From Phoebastria nigripes (taxonomy: Eukaryota > Chordata > Aves > Procellariiformes > Diomedeidae), in the NCBI GenBank assembly GCA_035582835.1, contig JAYKAV010002342.1, positions 842,897 to 906,896 on the forward strand: 64,000 nt of DNA. Reading direction: 5' to 3'. Within the stretch, counting starts at the first letter, position 1. Each line of letters begins with the position of its first letter. Below, in pieces: positions 1 through 22,392 of this stretch. The position numbers were made by a program, and so were the translations under genes. The notes beneath the pieces were generated by a model, which ran no database searches, was not told the origin of the DNA, and saw only the letters and a list, made by a program, of their open reading frames with translations.

Positions 1-9626
<9,626 letters not shown>

Positions 9627-9864
9627 TTTTTTTTTTAAGACCCCGATAGCCAAAAGCTTATGAAATTCTAAATGTCTTCTGTTTTATTAAAGGTTTCTAT
9701 GCTCTTTGATTTTCTTAGAGAAATCTTCTTCCAGGCTGTTTTACATTGGTGAATGTCTTCTCATAACAGAACAGGATATTCACTAGTGTCCTCCAAATTA
9801 CAGCTACTTCGAGATCCAGATATAAAGTTTAAGAGACAGAAGAACACGGTCATTCTCACATTTC
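9627..9864 (-). other. MAK: Candidate MAK 5' untranslated exon
   Basis: Read on the minus strand, a long pyrimidine run followed by AAG at 9866-9865 could be an acceptor, which would make 9864-9627 untranslated sequence of the exon carrying the start codon. This rests on that acceptor-like sequence alone; a transcript could begin elsewhere. Confidence 0.3.
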
Positions 9865-12800
9865 CTTAAAAAAAAAAAAAAGGAATAGAGAAATATGTAA
9901 TTTTACAGTATTTTAGGAAAGAGACACTCTACTATTTGCATCTAACAATAACAACCCCCAGATCTGTATGTGTTCTTTAAATAGAACACTTCAATATAAC
10001 TAGTTCCTTTAAATCCTTCAAACCACAGAAGGTGCCTAGTCTAGGATTAGGGTTAGAGTAAGCAGGGACTGGAGAGTCAAGATTACTGTCATAATTCCCT
10101 AGAACCAGAGAAGTATGTTTAAGGTTGGTGTCCTCTGATGGAACTCCTTATTCTTAATTTGCAGACAGCAGCAGGTTCCTAATCTGTAACAAAGGCAGGG
10201 CTGAAGTTTGGGAAAACAAGACAGAAGAATCCCAATTTTGCACAGGGTGCTATGGTAAACCTAGGATCTGAATGCTGTGGTTTGGATTGGTAGTGCAAGC
10301 AGGCTCGCTATGCTTAAAGTTAGTGAGGNAGGGAGGTGAAGAAGCGAGAGAAATGCTGCATTCTTCAGCAAGGTAAGTCAAGTTGTTATAAACATACTTG
10401 GATATCTTGCTCTGAAGTTCACAGAATTCTTACTCTATAGCCACAACTAGGATTAGGCTGAAGAGTTAAGTTTATTGCTCAGTTTTACAAGGCCTGCAGA
10501 GAGAAGTATAGAGCTCACGTGCATTGNTATGGAAGACTAGACCTGAACTGGCATTTGGAAAAGAATTCACATTAAACAATATTGAATCTTCATCTTTGAA
10601 TATATGTAAACCTTAATTTGAATCCTGATCCAAACTTGAATCTGAACCCTAGCTTTCATTATACACAGTACTGTCACCAACACTTCAGGTGAAGGCCAGT
10701 TCCCATAGGTCCTATGCACAAATCCTAATTCTAACCTTAGCACTGGCTGCCTGCTAGACACAATCCTAAAAACTGATGTTAAGGCACTTATGCAAACTCA
10801 CAATAGTCATCCCCTTATTTATGCACGCCTAGGAAAAACTAACAACGAATCACTGTACCATTTACTCACCATAACCCAAATGCTTAAACACAAACCAACC
10901 ATTGACTGCTAACCGAATTCCAGCATTATCTCTACCTTTTGCCTCTGCTGTCTGAAAATGCAAAATAAAGCTCAAATCAACTGGCATCCACTGTCAGCCT
11001 ACCTTTACAGGAGATGCAGAATTCAGCATGCAACTCTGTAGTCCTTGTCCTTATGCCAGAATTAGCTACAGGCTGGTAAGGCTGTCCAAACAGATTAAGG
11101 AACTCAAATTCAGCTGGGCACAAGCCTCAGGCCTGACATTTACAGGCCTGGCAAAACTCAGCAATAAAATTGGCCTCTTACGAGTGTGAACGCAGCATTC
11201 TCAAGTAGACTAGCCTGCCGTGTAAAGGAAACATGCCTGGACAATACACTTATGTTTCTAAGCTGCTATTACTTGAAATGCTGCTTCCTTGGAGAAGGCA
11301 TAATGTGCACCTTGTTACTCACTGTTGCTTCTGTTACCAGGGAGGAATCTTACATTAGCTGTAAAGATGCCACTAACAAGTGACCGAGTGGACATCTCAA
11401 TTTATAATCTTTGCACCAGACAACCACCAGTTTAGCAGTGAAAAATATTAAGAAGTTCTTATCCATTCCCCAAAAAAGCCATCACTACAGTNAAATAAGA
11501 TTGCTGGTTAATAGCATATTCTATAACAAAGCTAAAAGCCAGATTTAACAGAAAGTAACAGTCATAGACAATTCAAATTATGACTGGGTTTTAAATTGGA
11601 CTTTCATATATGTAAGCCTATTGTTTTTCTCAGAATTCAGCTTTATATCTTATTCCCCAATGTGCCTGCATGCCCTCTAGTCTTTAATACCTTGAATAAT
11701 GCCATTTCTTCAACAAGACTATTTGTTGACTCCAGTAGTAAGCGGATCATCAACTGTGTGCGCCAAGTTAAGATACATACTAACTACTCGTATCTTGCAA
11801 GTTATCATTGTTAATTTTGTATGTATTACTAAAAAACACAACCCAAACCAAAAACTTTCTGAAAGCATTCCAATACACATTTTAAAACACAGCATCTGCA
11901 TCTAAAGCATCAGCAATGATAAATTGTGTATGCATTTTGTATATAGGTACACATAGGCATATAACATGAAGTTAAATGTAACAGGATTTGGGTCCCTGCG
12001 TTTCTCTGTTTCAACAAGTATCATTGTACATTGTTTAAGACATGGTTTTCAGAGGGGATTCAGCAGTATCTGCCAAAAATGGCCCTAGCCTGAACTCCTA
12101 GAGTTACATACATTAAAAATTTGGAGAACTCACATGCATTTCGTGCCCAACCTTTTGCTCTTGAAGTGAACCAAAATACCAAGATGAAAACCTCTGTATT
12201 TGGAATAAGCAGACTCAGATCCAGACACAAACCTCAAGTTTTGACCTTTAAGTCCTCTAATTTTGGTGCCTAAATCCTATCAGCTTTCCAAGTCATTTTT
12301 GGTGTATAAATTAATCACATGCTTTTACAATTATTCCTTTTGTCCAATTCTATTATTTCAGCATGTGCACTTGAAACAGCATCACATAATGTGTTTCTTC
12401 CCTCCAGAAGTCCTATATAATGTAACACATCACAGACATAATTGTGCATTTTGTATGTTCTGTAATATATTTTATTACCTTATTCCTTTTCTGCTGTATA
12501 CTGTAATTTTTAGGGTATGAAAACACTTAATCAAGTAAAGTACAGAAACGTCAGCACATTCCTCCAATAGTCAAATGGAAGCGTCAGAATTGCTCTATGG
12601 AAATGCATAAAACCAGGTGTAAAAACTAGGTATCCTGACAACAATGTTTGTGTACCATCATACATACTGCATACATTCACCACCACACTGATGCATGCTA
12701 AGCCGTTCCACTAATGACTCGAGAAAAGAGTTGTCTTGGTCACTTAGAGTTAACAAAAAAGGCAAACGAGGGAACCCTTATAGTGAGACATAATCAACTG

Positions 12801-15040
12801 AAAACTAACCAAAGGCAGTGGAAAAAAAGGACTGCAGGTATCACACTTGACTCTAAGCTCTTCTCCAACTTTTTAGAGAATCCATCCTTTATACAGAAGT
12901 ATCTAAAAAAATTGATAGAGTTCTGTGGACAACTAAACTGTCAATTTTACGGCAACGCTATGGCACGCAGTAGTCCGTAAGAAACGCTGGAGGGTGACAG
13001 AGGTTTGCTGACCAAGAAGTACAGCACTGGATCCTGCAAGACTCTAACCGCCACCATCCACCGATATTAGAATAAATGAGGCTGCCAAGTACTTGCGTTT
13101 ATCAGCCTGGTGTGACATCAGGGTCAGGGGCTTCTTTTGCTCTTACTGGAATTACAGAGCATGAGTTTGAATATAAATGCTCTAGAGATTCGCTACAACA
13201 GACTTTTGCACACTTCGTACTTTGCACCACACGTACCCAGCTCAGGTGTGCAATTTTTTCTCTGTGGTCTCTATTTTTTTTAAATTTGCAGTTCAGTTTT
13301 CTCTTTTGTACCAACCTGGGGAAAAGCAAGGGCTCAATCTAGCTTTTCTGGTTAACACAAGCCTCTGAAATGGCCTTTCCCATCCTAAAGCTTATATAAT
13401 ATTATTTCCTCAGTGATATGAAGCCCTAAAATGTAAAATTATCATAATAGTCAGCTACCAAACTGAAAAGAGAAATCCTACTGTAAACAACAGCTTGTTT
13501 TATACTCTTAATGACACACTGCCCATAATCTCTTCACACAGGATTAAGGAAGGATTAAAGCAGGGGACAAATAGAGGACAAAATACAATCTCTTGAAAGA
13601 ATCTAATAATTTGTGTAAATTTAGAGAATCTGAATAAGTACTAAATAATTTAAGCAAATTTTCACCTTTACTATGTTACTGGTGTTTTATTTTAAGCACT
13701 AGCAACAACTTTAAATTATTTTACATGTCTGAATTACATTTAAAAATGTAATGAGTAACAGCAAATCATCTGCATTTCTGCTGTACAAGTATTATGCATT
13801 ACCAAAAGTTTTACACTTGCATGCTAAACAGGCTACTCTCAAATTAAAATACAAACTAGGATATATGACCCGGTAAAGATCTCCCACACAGATAAGCAAA
13901 ACACTTACAACCCAATTTCACCAACCTGTTTAGAGTAACTGCTGAAATCACCAAAAGCGTTCATGGAGCATGGTACTACTCTGAATGGGCAAAACTGGCA
14001 GTATTGCACAGTACAGAATGTATGCTGATACAAATTTTAAAAGTTAAAAAACAAACAAACAAACAAAAAAAACAACAACCCAAAACAACCACAAACCAAC
14101 AAATTGTTGCTACAAAGGTTCTTTGTAGTGACTGTATACTACTAAAGCTGACAGTAATCAGGTCCCATGAAGGTGGATCCAGTTCTTGAGATTAACTACA
14201 AATCCATTACTCTAATCAAAGACCAGCAGTTATTTAAAAGCATGACTGCTCAGCTGCAAGCAAGAAGTTAATAACATTGACAATAAATGTTTGCACTTTC
14301 AAATATACTGCCTTAAATAAATTTTTTTAAAAAGTCTCTTCAAAAGTCTGATATGTTGTCTCACTTATTTGTATTGGGCATTCAGGACGGGGCATATCAA
14401 AAAGCAGGAACTCCAGTTTGCAGGAAATACTTTCCCTCATTTTGTTCCAAACCAGCTTTGGTTTCAAACCAAGATGATCCACACCAACTTTTTCAGGATG
14501 TTTCAACAGTGACCTGCCTGGATGCTGCCGCCCCGTGCCAGTCAGGTTACCTCTTCCCACCCCCATGAAACCTCTTCCCGCAATGCCGCAAGTTTCAGGA
14601 CAGCAATGGTTTCAGTGAGACCCGCTGCTGGACTTTCAAGTCTCCCGCCTTGGGCGGTGTCCAGCAGGAACACAGAGTACCCAGCTTTCAACATCTCCGC
14701 CCCACTGTAAGTTTCAATAAATGCCCGTTTCCATACGAATTTTAGTTTCACCCGGCGACATTCAGTTATCTCCCAAGAGCGTGCAGTTACCCCCCTTAAT
14801 ACATGCTCACGGTGGAAAGGGGAGCACAAGTCTCCTCTCACTTACTCAGGCTGGGAAACTCAAGACTGCCTGGCCTGGAAGTTTCACCCTGGTTCCGATA
14901 AATAAAAATTCACCTCCTCTCGTTAACCCTGAACATGTCAGGCTGTCAAGGCGTGGACCTGCCTTACTGGAGCCAAAGCAGGCAGGATCCCTATCTCCAC
15001 ACGCTGCACCTCTGATCCGAACAGAGCTTTCGCTCCTGAG
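9865..15040. other. MAK 5' region / intron, no coding exon recognised
   Basis: Mostly AT-rich sequence between the first MAK coding exon and the CpG island. No conserved protein-like ORF was seen. It would be spliced out as intron if transcription of MAK starts in the island at about 15.4 kb. A GTTTCA-hexamer cluster occupies 14461-14886. Confidence 0.5.
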
Positions 15041-15456
15041 CCCAGCACTACAGAGCGGGCTAGCTCCTCATACACGCGAGGAAAGGCCACGAGTGACCCG
15101 GCCCACCTCAAATCAGCCTGGGGGCTGGGAGAGCCCATCCTGTTCAGGGACAGACGACGGACCCCAGCCTGCTCCCGCTCCAGCCTAAACCGGCAGCTCC
15201 CTCATCCTGGTGGGACCCTGCGGCCGCCCCCGCCCCAAACGGCCCAGCCCCACACAGGCGGAACGCGAACACGAATACGAACAGGCACCCGCTGAGGACG
15301 CCCACCGCCCCCGCTGGGGACCCAGCCCCCTCCCCACCGACACCGGGCGCGGCCGCCCACTCACTGCGGCGCTGCGGGCGGTGCCGGCCGCTCCCGCCGC
15401 CAAGCCCCCGGCCGGCCCGCCCGCCCGCCGCCAAACACCGCCGGGCCGCTCTGCCT

Positions 15457-15472
15457 CGTCGCCGGGGCGACG
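15457..15472. promoter_or_regulatory. RFX X-box-like inverted repeat
   Basis: CGTCGCC-GG-GGCGACG is a perfect 7-bp inverted repeat with a 2-bp spacer. It resembles the RFX X-box (GTTGCC N0-3 GGCAAC) with C in place of T at the third half-site base. RFX factors drive ciliary genes, which fits MAK. Binding is an inference. Confidence 0.4.
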
Positions 15473-15528
15473 GCGCGGGGCCGCGGGGGCGGGAGGGGCC
15501 GGCCGCTGGCCCCGCCCCTCTCACCGTG

Positions 15529-15538
15529 GTCACGTGAC
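15529..15538. promoter_or_regulatory. Palindromic E-box GTCACGTGAC
   Basis: A 10-bp palindrome with a CACGTG core, the optimal site for USF / MiT-TFE bHLH-ZIP factors, at the edge of the CpG island beside GC boxes. Confidence 0.5.
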
Positions 15539-15587
15539 GCAGCAGGCGGGCGCGAGGGCCCTGCGAGGTGGGGGGAGGGGGGGACGG

Positions 15588-15712
15588 GCGCGCGCGTGGG
15601 CGCAGGGCTGCGCGTGTGCACAGGGGTGTGCGTGCGTGGGCGCAGGCGTGCGCGTGCAGGCGTGCGCGTGCACGGGTGCGGGGGTGTTTGCACACGCGTG
15701 TGCATGCGTGGG
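15588..15712. repeat. Degenerate GTGCGC / GCGTGGGCG minisatellite
   Basis: About 125 bp of alternating purine-pyrimidine DNA made of variants of GTGCGCGTGCAGGC and GTGCGTGGGCGCAGG. Such DNA is Z-DNA prone. It gives long spurious ORFs on both strands (His/Ala/Arg-rich on the minus strand). Confidence 0.8.
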
Positions 15713-18700
15713 CACATAGAGGACATAGACACGTCTCGGTGTGGGAATGCTGTTCAGGAGGGTTTTCAGACCCTGGAGGGCAGCGAGTCAGTGCCGGGGT
15801 GGGGGGCGGCGGCGGCGACGAGCCAGACCTGTGGAAGGGAGCGGGTGCTGGAAATCGGGGTCTGCACCTGCAGGCAGGAGCCGTGTCACGCATGTCCTGA
15901 AGGTGGCACCTTAGTACACGAGATCGTCTCGAGAGTGTCTTTACTATCATTATTGCTAATGGGAATGATAATTATATATTAAAGAAAGCCACCGGCTAAG
16001 CCACCGCATACTTGGGAACTGTACAGAAACTCCTGTCTGTAATATTCATAGCTGCAATGAAGTCTGATGTTTGTTTTTCCCCTAGGGTTTTTCTTTTGTA
16101 AGCGATTTATTGCTAATACTGATGCAGGGGGGAAACTTCGAATGCTATACGTATTCTAAAATGTATATATTTCTATTACAAGCATAATCATGAAGTTTCT
16201 TCTCGGTCCTTTGTAACCTGCATTTTCCCAGTGTGTACAGAAGGCATGGTTAATAAAAATTGCATGTTTAGTGTCTGAGTCAGAGAGTAATTTTGGCAGT
16301 GAACTCTCATTTTAAGCTTTAATTCTCAACGTTAGTTTGAACTTCCTATTTTTTAATGTTTTTGAGAGCAAGGGGTAAGAAAAGGAGGAGATCTTTTCAA
16401 TACGGTAACTACTAGTGGCACCATGGAGGGAAAGGCAGAAAATTGTTTTAGAAATTTAGATTCATATCTGCTCCCCCAAGCTGGCAGCTCAGGCTTGCTG
16501 AGCGAAAACTGGAAGCTGTCTTAATTATACCTTTCCCCCCCCCCCCCCCTATTCCTCATTAACTGGTGTGGTAGCTTTGTGATGGTTTAAGCACTGTTGA
16601 CAGATTGATTGCTTCTACCTCAAGTCAACTGGGTGGAACGTGGGGCTATGGGAATCGGTTTTCTGGAATCCAGGGGATTCAACCACTCACACATGGTGTA
16701 CTGAAATGAAAGTACAAGAAAACAACATTATCTTTTCTGAAACAGAATATGCCCATTTCCTTTATTGAAATAAAACATCAGAGGTGCCTCCCGGGTAAAA
16801 TGAAGTTCAAAGGTGAGACTTGGACGTGAGAAGGGAGAAGGTACCATCACGTGCATGGGCAGAATTCAGGCAGAGATTCAATAGGAGTTGGTCATACGTA
16901 GCAAAGCATTTAACCATGCGTTCACCTGTAAGGATGTGTTTGAACACTGTTACACGTATGCATTACATGCGTGGCAGTACCTCTCCGCCATCAGTGGAAA
17001 TGGTGCAGCAGTTGCCCTCTGATGTCCCCTCCCTGCCCTCGTGTCCTTTCCTCTCCGTCTCCTCAGCTTAGCCTTGTCCTACGGCTGCCCTTCCTTCCCG
17101 GTGATGGGCTCTCTCCTCCTCCTCTGGTGCTGCCACCCAGCTTCCACAGATATCCCTCCGGCTACCTTCCCCTGCAGGGCCATGGGGCTAACGTGAGGCT
17201 TCCTGAGATCTTGCTGTGCTTGTGTGCCCGAGTGTTACGTGGCCTGCAAGACTGGTTTGTGAAACTAATCCCTTCTCCAAAGAGATTAGACTGTGGAAGG
17301 GAAGGAAGCTACAGCTGCTTTAATGCTCTTATCTGGGAAGTCCCTACTACAATGTTCTTGGTTGCTTCTGGGGCATTGCCAGTCTAATTACAGTCACTTA
17401 TAAGAGAACTGGCACAAGCAATGGGCCTGATGTTTAAATAATTTCAATATTAGTTTTGCAGTGGTGCAGCACTTTTAAGTCTGAATTCTGTTACCGGGAC
17501 CTTGTGTCTGTCAATTGTTGGTACTTTCTGTAACGCTCCCCAACACTTCACACGCATGAAGACAGAAAGGCTGTAGACAGAACTTGCCAGCGTTTAAGCC
17601 AAACTGCAACACGGTGCGGAGTTGCAGGACAAGCACTGCAACCCAGTCACTTAACACTTCATTTTGTCATAAAGACAGGAGAGAGGTGCTGTGCTATGCT
17701 CTTGCTATGAACCGAAAGGAAAACCGAAGGAAAGGCAACAGGCTGGAACAGAGACCCAGGAACTGCAGCGATGTTTGCAAGCCTTGCGAAAGGACCTCCA
17801 AGAACACCTGCACCTGCTTCCCTGCTCGTTTTACACAGCACCACGAGCAGACCCACTGCTAATTTTCTGTTGAAAGAACCCTCTTTGGTTGTGGTCCTTA
17901 AAGGTCTCGATGCTTTGCTCAAACACCAGCCTAAGTACCCGAAACTGGCCTCTCCCAAATGCCATCACAAATGCCAGCATGCATGTTGAAGCTAATAGGG
18001 GTTGTGTAAACTTCATTTGGTTTCTGTTTGTTTGAATGAGTTCGATCCAAATGAGCGATGTTTCTGTGTGATACTTACTTGCACCTGTATCATCCCACTG
18101 ATCCTCGTGTTGCATATGGACTCTTGTGAGCCCATGGAGTTGTCGTGTTGAAATGCACTCTATGTTTTGCACGATCTCAACTGTAGTGCTACATAAGCAG
18201 TAACAGGTTCACCCTCCCTTTGCTTGTGAGTGACCGGCAGATATTTATGCAGCTAGAACACCTAAGGCAGTTATCCAGACACAGGACACCACTGTACACC
18301 GGTCTCATTACCTCTCAGGCAAAGGGGTTTTAACAGGCCTGGACTAACTTTTCACCCTGTGTGTTGGGAGGAACTATTCCAACATCAAAGGTCCCCCTTC
18401 TTCCCTTTTTATCTGCGTGTGACTGCAACTGACACGGGTGGGAATGACACGAATTTTCCTAAGTGCGTAATCCATTTCTTCAGAAGGCCTCCTGCATTTC
18501 TAGAAGTGCATTGTGCATCCTGCTAAATGGTCTCTCTCAAGAAGCGCGATCCACTTTTGTGAATGGGAATAGCTCAGTTGCATTAGTTAACTTCCCTGAA
18601 AAAGACACAAAGAAAACCCCTAGAAATCCAGAAAAAACCCCAGGCTCAGAAATCATATTCTGTTCTGTTACATCGTCAGTGGCTGTAGAGTAGCTCTGGT

Positions 18701-20346
18701 TTCCACCCATAGAACTTGGAGGAAAGCTTGCCTTTGGCTTTAGAGATGGTAGTCTGTACGCCAAACAAGGACATCAACTACTTCAAGCTCTGTAGGCGCA
18801 AAACAGTCAAGTTTCTGCACGCCTTCTATGTAGCATTTAGTGTATTTGAAAAGCCCAGAGGTAACCTGCTTTCAGAAGAGGAGCAAGCACTAAACAAATT
18901 GCTCAGACTCTCACCAGAGGTCTCTGGCAGAACCAGGTGGACCCAGTGGCCACGGCATGGACCAGCGTGCCAGGCTCAGTCCTCCCGGCAGGAGGAGATG
19001 GGACCACGAAATGATGCCCACACGTAGGTGCACCCGTCAGATGCGTGACATACGGCTGCGTCTGGTGGGTACACGGTTGAAAAATGTTGTCAAGTGGCCT
19101 CTTGTCTCTGGGAGGCATCCATTCAACACTTGGGCTTTTAAACTTTGCTATTAAAAGGCTGCTGTTTAGGTATAAAGGGCAGCCTCAGCATGGGGATAGG
19201 TGGTACTTTACCTCAGTAGGGCCCTTGTAGTCCATATGACACCGGAGCCACAGGTGGCCGAGGTTTGAAAGCGCCTTTTTCCCCCTCCCTCTGTGACTTT
19301 GCCATAACAACTGGGATTTGTTAGATGAAGACGTCTGCCGCAGTGCAGGATGCGGGCTGGCNAGGGGCTCCTCTCATGTGCTCGAGGCAGGACCAGAAAC
19401 CGCGCTTGAAGGGGATGATTAATGGAAGAGAAGCTGCTTACTCGGGGACCGAAGAGAGCGCATCTTTCTTCAGGATGCTGCTTTGCTTGAGAAACACGCT
19501 TTTAAAGTCAATCCTGCAGCTACATAAACCAACAAGAAGGCTTTCAATTTCAGCTTTTTTGTTACAGAAGCTCGCATTGCCTTTACATTTATATATTTTG
19601 GAGAGAAAACTATGTACAGCACTAGACTTTATCCATCTGGTCTTTTATCTGAAAAAGGTAATGTACAGATATCTTGTCCCAGACACTCGTGCATGAAAGG
19701 AAGCAACGTGAAGAAAGGCTGCAATAACCTTCAGAATGGTTTTATTTGTTCTAGTGCTACAGATGATGCAGTGAGGTAANGGCTACTGTAGCTTTTTACT
19801 GTGCTTAAACAGCTGTCGTGTTTATTAGAATTAAGTCCACACCCAAAAAGTAGCATCTTAACACAATTGGCTGCATTTTCTTAACTGATGCACAAAGTTC
19901 CTGCTTAAAAGGCTGTGTTTAAGAGCATAGCATAATGATTTAAGCATACAGCTACAATGGCAAGTTTTATACCAGTAATATTAACAGCACAAAACCCCCA
20001 CAGCTTGTCTTAATGTTTTAATACACTTGAAGCTTGAGTTGTGGTTGTCTAACTCCTCTAAAATCAATATAAAATGGAGCAACTTACGGCTTTAAAATTT
20101 TCTTTGACTTTCACATCTGCTGTGAATCTTTCCAGATTTTTTAGTCATTTTGCTTGGCCTTATTCCTCTCCAATACATTTCTTTTTCTTTTAAACTCAGA
20201 AGGCTGTAAATCTTGATTTTTATTCTACATGCCAAATGCCTCAATATGATTTGGAGTACAGATGAGAAATCTCACTTCTGTAAATGGGCATGGTGTTATA
20301 TATTCCTAAACTCTCACACTTTGCAGCAGTCTTTCTGGGTGGTACC

Positions 20347-20377
<31 letters not shown>

Positions 20378-20381
20378 GGGG
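20347..20381. repeat. T10-G25 composite homopolymer
   Basis: Ten T directly abut about 25 G and are followed by a short GT run. A tract of this length is strongly G-quadruplex prone and its length in the assembly is unreliable. Confidence 0.9.
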
Positions 20382-21920
20382 TGTGTGTTTGCCTTTTTTT
20401 TTTTTTTTTAAGGTTTGTATATGGGCTAATTATCAAACTGATGTTGCTCACCTGAATCTGTTCTTGTCAGTAATTTAAAACACCTGGTAGAAGAATTGCC
20501 ATGAGAGTTTAACGAGAGCCAAGTGAGGTATACAGTAAATACCCTAAAAGACAAGGTAAGCTTGTTGGAGATGAATTCATTTAGTCTTTTTGTAAATTCC
20601 AGCTTCACATGGCTTGAATTTTTAAAATGCTGAACAATCCATTGCTGAAACAGGATGCTGTTAGCTAAATTCCTGTGGGGCTCAATTTGACATATCAGAG
20701 TGCACACATTGTTTTCATAAAAATACAAAATGAAAGAAAATAAACTACAACAGAAATGATGTTTTTAAAAACTCGGATATTTGTACACCATGCTTTGCAA
20801 GTAAGATTTGTTTAGCAGTTTGATGATAGCATTACAAGGTTCTGTATGTTGAAGCCAAGTAGCCAGGTGCTCACATTAGTTTATGTGGTGCTTTGTTTTT
20901 AACCGTGATTTCATGTTTATTGAAAGGGTACAATAGCATACTGTTACTCAAAGCATAGCAAAAATATACAAAAAACAGATTTTCCAAAATATTTGAATGT
21001 CCAAAAAGTTAAAGATACATGGTAACTTAATAAGAAATTCTGTCACCCTGACCAATCCCCTGTGCCTACATAGCTCCCTTGCTCAGCACGCATGGTTTGG
21101 GTACGGGTTCCATTCCCCAGTACTAGGCAGCTTTCAAAGTACCTAAGTTTTAAACCAGCAGTGCTCCTCCATTTCTTCTTCTTCCTGCCTGCTGGAGAAT
21201 TAGTTCCATTAGCTAAGAATTTGGGAATGCATGTCCTTATGTTTTCTTTGTTTAGCTCAGGGTGTCTGGAAATTTTGTTTTCTGACCTCTCAGTTTGTTG
21301 GTTGCTTCATTTCCAGAACAGTGCTGTCATGGGAAGTTATGATTGCAGAGAGAAAAATGGCTAGAAGTCCTTTGGAGGAAGGAGAAAGATCTAATGGAGA
21401 TGCAGTGCAGAAAGGCAACCAGGGAAGGTGCGTTCAATGCTGACCTGTACTGCTAAGCAGCTAGGATGTTGCATTTTTAGACAGGATGGCATTGTATTTG
21501 TGGGTAAAGTGAGCTTCTGCAGTAATACCTGNGCAGTATTGGTCTGACCAGCTTGCCAGACCCATTTAGACAAAAAGCAGTTTCACTGCAAATGGTTTTC
21601 AGGACCATATATGCAACCCTGACACCCACACGGTGCTTGGTGGGGGTCACCTGAGCCTTCTTGCCTCCAGGTCGAGTGTTGGAGGGGATCGGTTCCTGGT
21701 GGTGGTGGGGCTATGCCTGGGCTTTCCTTTTTGCATAGAAAGGCTGGACAGTCCATACTCTTGATGCAGGGAATCAAAAAACAACATGAAGTTAGCGTGT
21801 AGGTTTTTCATTTCTCATTTCAGAGAAACCTAGCTGGTCTTTCCATTCATCAAATGGATCACAGCAGGTGAACGGACCATTCAGGTGACTTANTCAGCAA
21901 ATTGTCTTGCTTTCATTTCT

Positions 21921-21926
21921 TTTATT
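21921..21926 (-). terminator. Candidate GCM2 poly(A) signal AATAAA
   Basis: On the minus strand an AATAAA hexamer lies about 470 bases past the GCM2 stop codon. It is one of several AT-rich candidates and was chosen only for its consensus sequence and distance. Confidence 0.3.
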
Positions 21927-22392
21927 TGTTTCATTTTCTGTCATTTCTTTCAGTTGACTATAATCTATAGCCACCTTCCTTCATCATTTTTTCCATTATC
22001 TGGTAGGCATTTTCTTTTTTTACAGATGGAGCATTTTCTCTCAAAGCTGGAGGCGTCTGGCAGGAGTTGTGGCTATNAGCAGATCGCATCCCCTGTCAGA
22101 AGAGGCTGTTGACTTCCAGAGGTGCCGTGCCTCCACGCTGCCTTCACCCAGGCATGTTTGGGCTCAGGTGCTTGTGCCGTTTTAAAGATTAGGTGGGGCT
22201 GGTTTGAAATTTTGTGTGAAATATGCTTCACTCAGCACAGGTCCAGAAAGGCACTTTTGGGGGATAAGCTGTTGTGATGTACTGCTTCCTCACCTCTCCT
22301 CAAATCCCAAACCACTGGGCTTAGCATGCACATGGTCAGCACAAGAATGTATTTTCCCATTTGCATGTATTTGCCATTTAGGCAACATTTAG

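Larger units (their letters stand above)
15050..15700 (-). promoter_or_regulatory. MAK: CpG island, probable MAK promoter
   Basis: A sharply GC- and CpG-rich block with GC boxes (for example CCCCGCCCC near 15511-15518), the E-box palindrome GTCACGTGAC (15529-15538) and an X-box-like inverted repeat (15457-15472). It is the only CpG island upstream of MAK in the window and no other gene starts nearby, so assignment to MAK is by position. The edges are approximate. Confidence 0.65.
15713..22392. other. Intergenic region between MAK promoter and GCM2 3' end
   Basis: No conserved coding sequence was recognised on either strand; ORFs are short and lack family motifs. The region contains a run of 15 C (16535-16549) and the T10-G25 tract at 20347-20381. 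The GCM2 3' UTR probably occupies the last few hundred bases. Confidence 0.6.

Noticed and set aside
10038..10062. GGATTAGGGTTAG, telomere-like sequence
   Set aside because: Only about two imperfect units; too short for an interstitial telomeric repeat.
14721..15188. 155-aa plus-strand ORF
   Set aside because: Open because of GC-rich island sequence; no recognisable family or conserved motif.
15144..15950. 268-aa minus-strand ORF and overlapping ORFs on both strands in the CpG island
   Set aside because: Low-complexity Pro/Arg/Ala/His composition driven by GC content and the GTGCGC repeat; no domain, no splice context.
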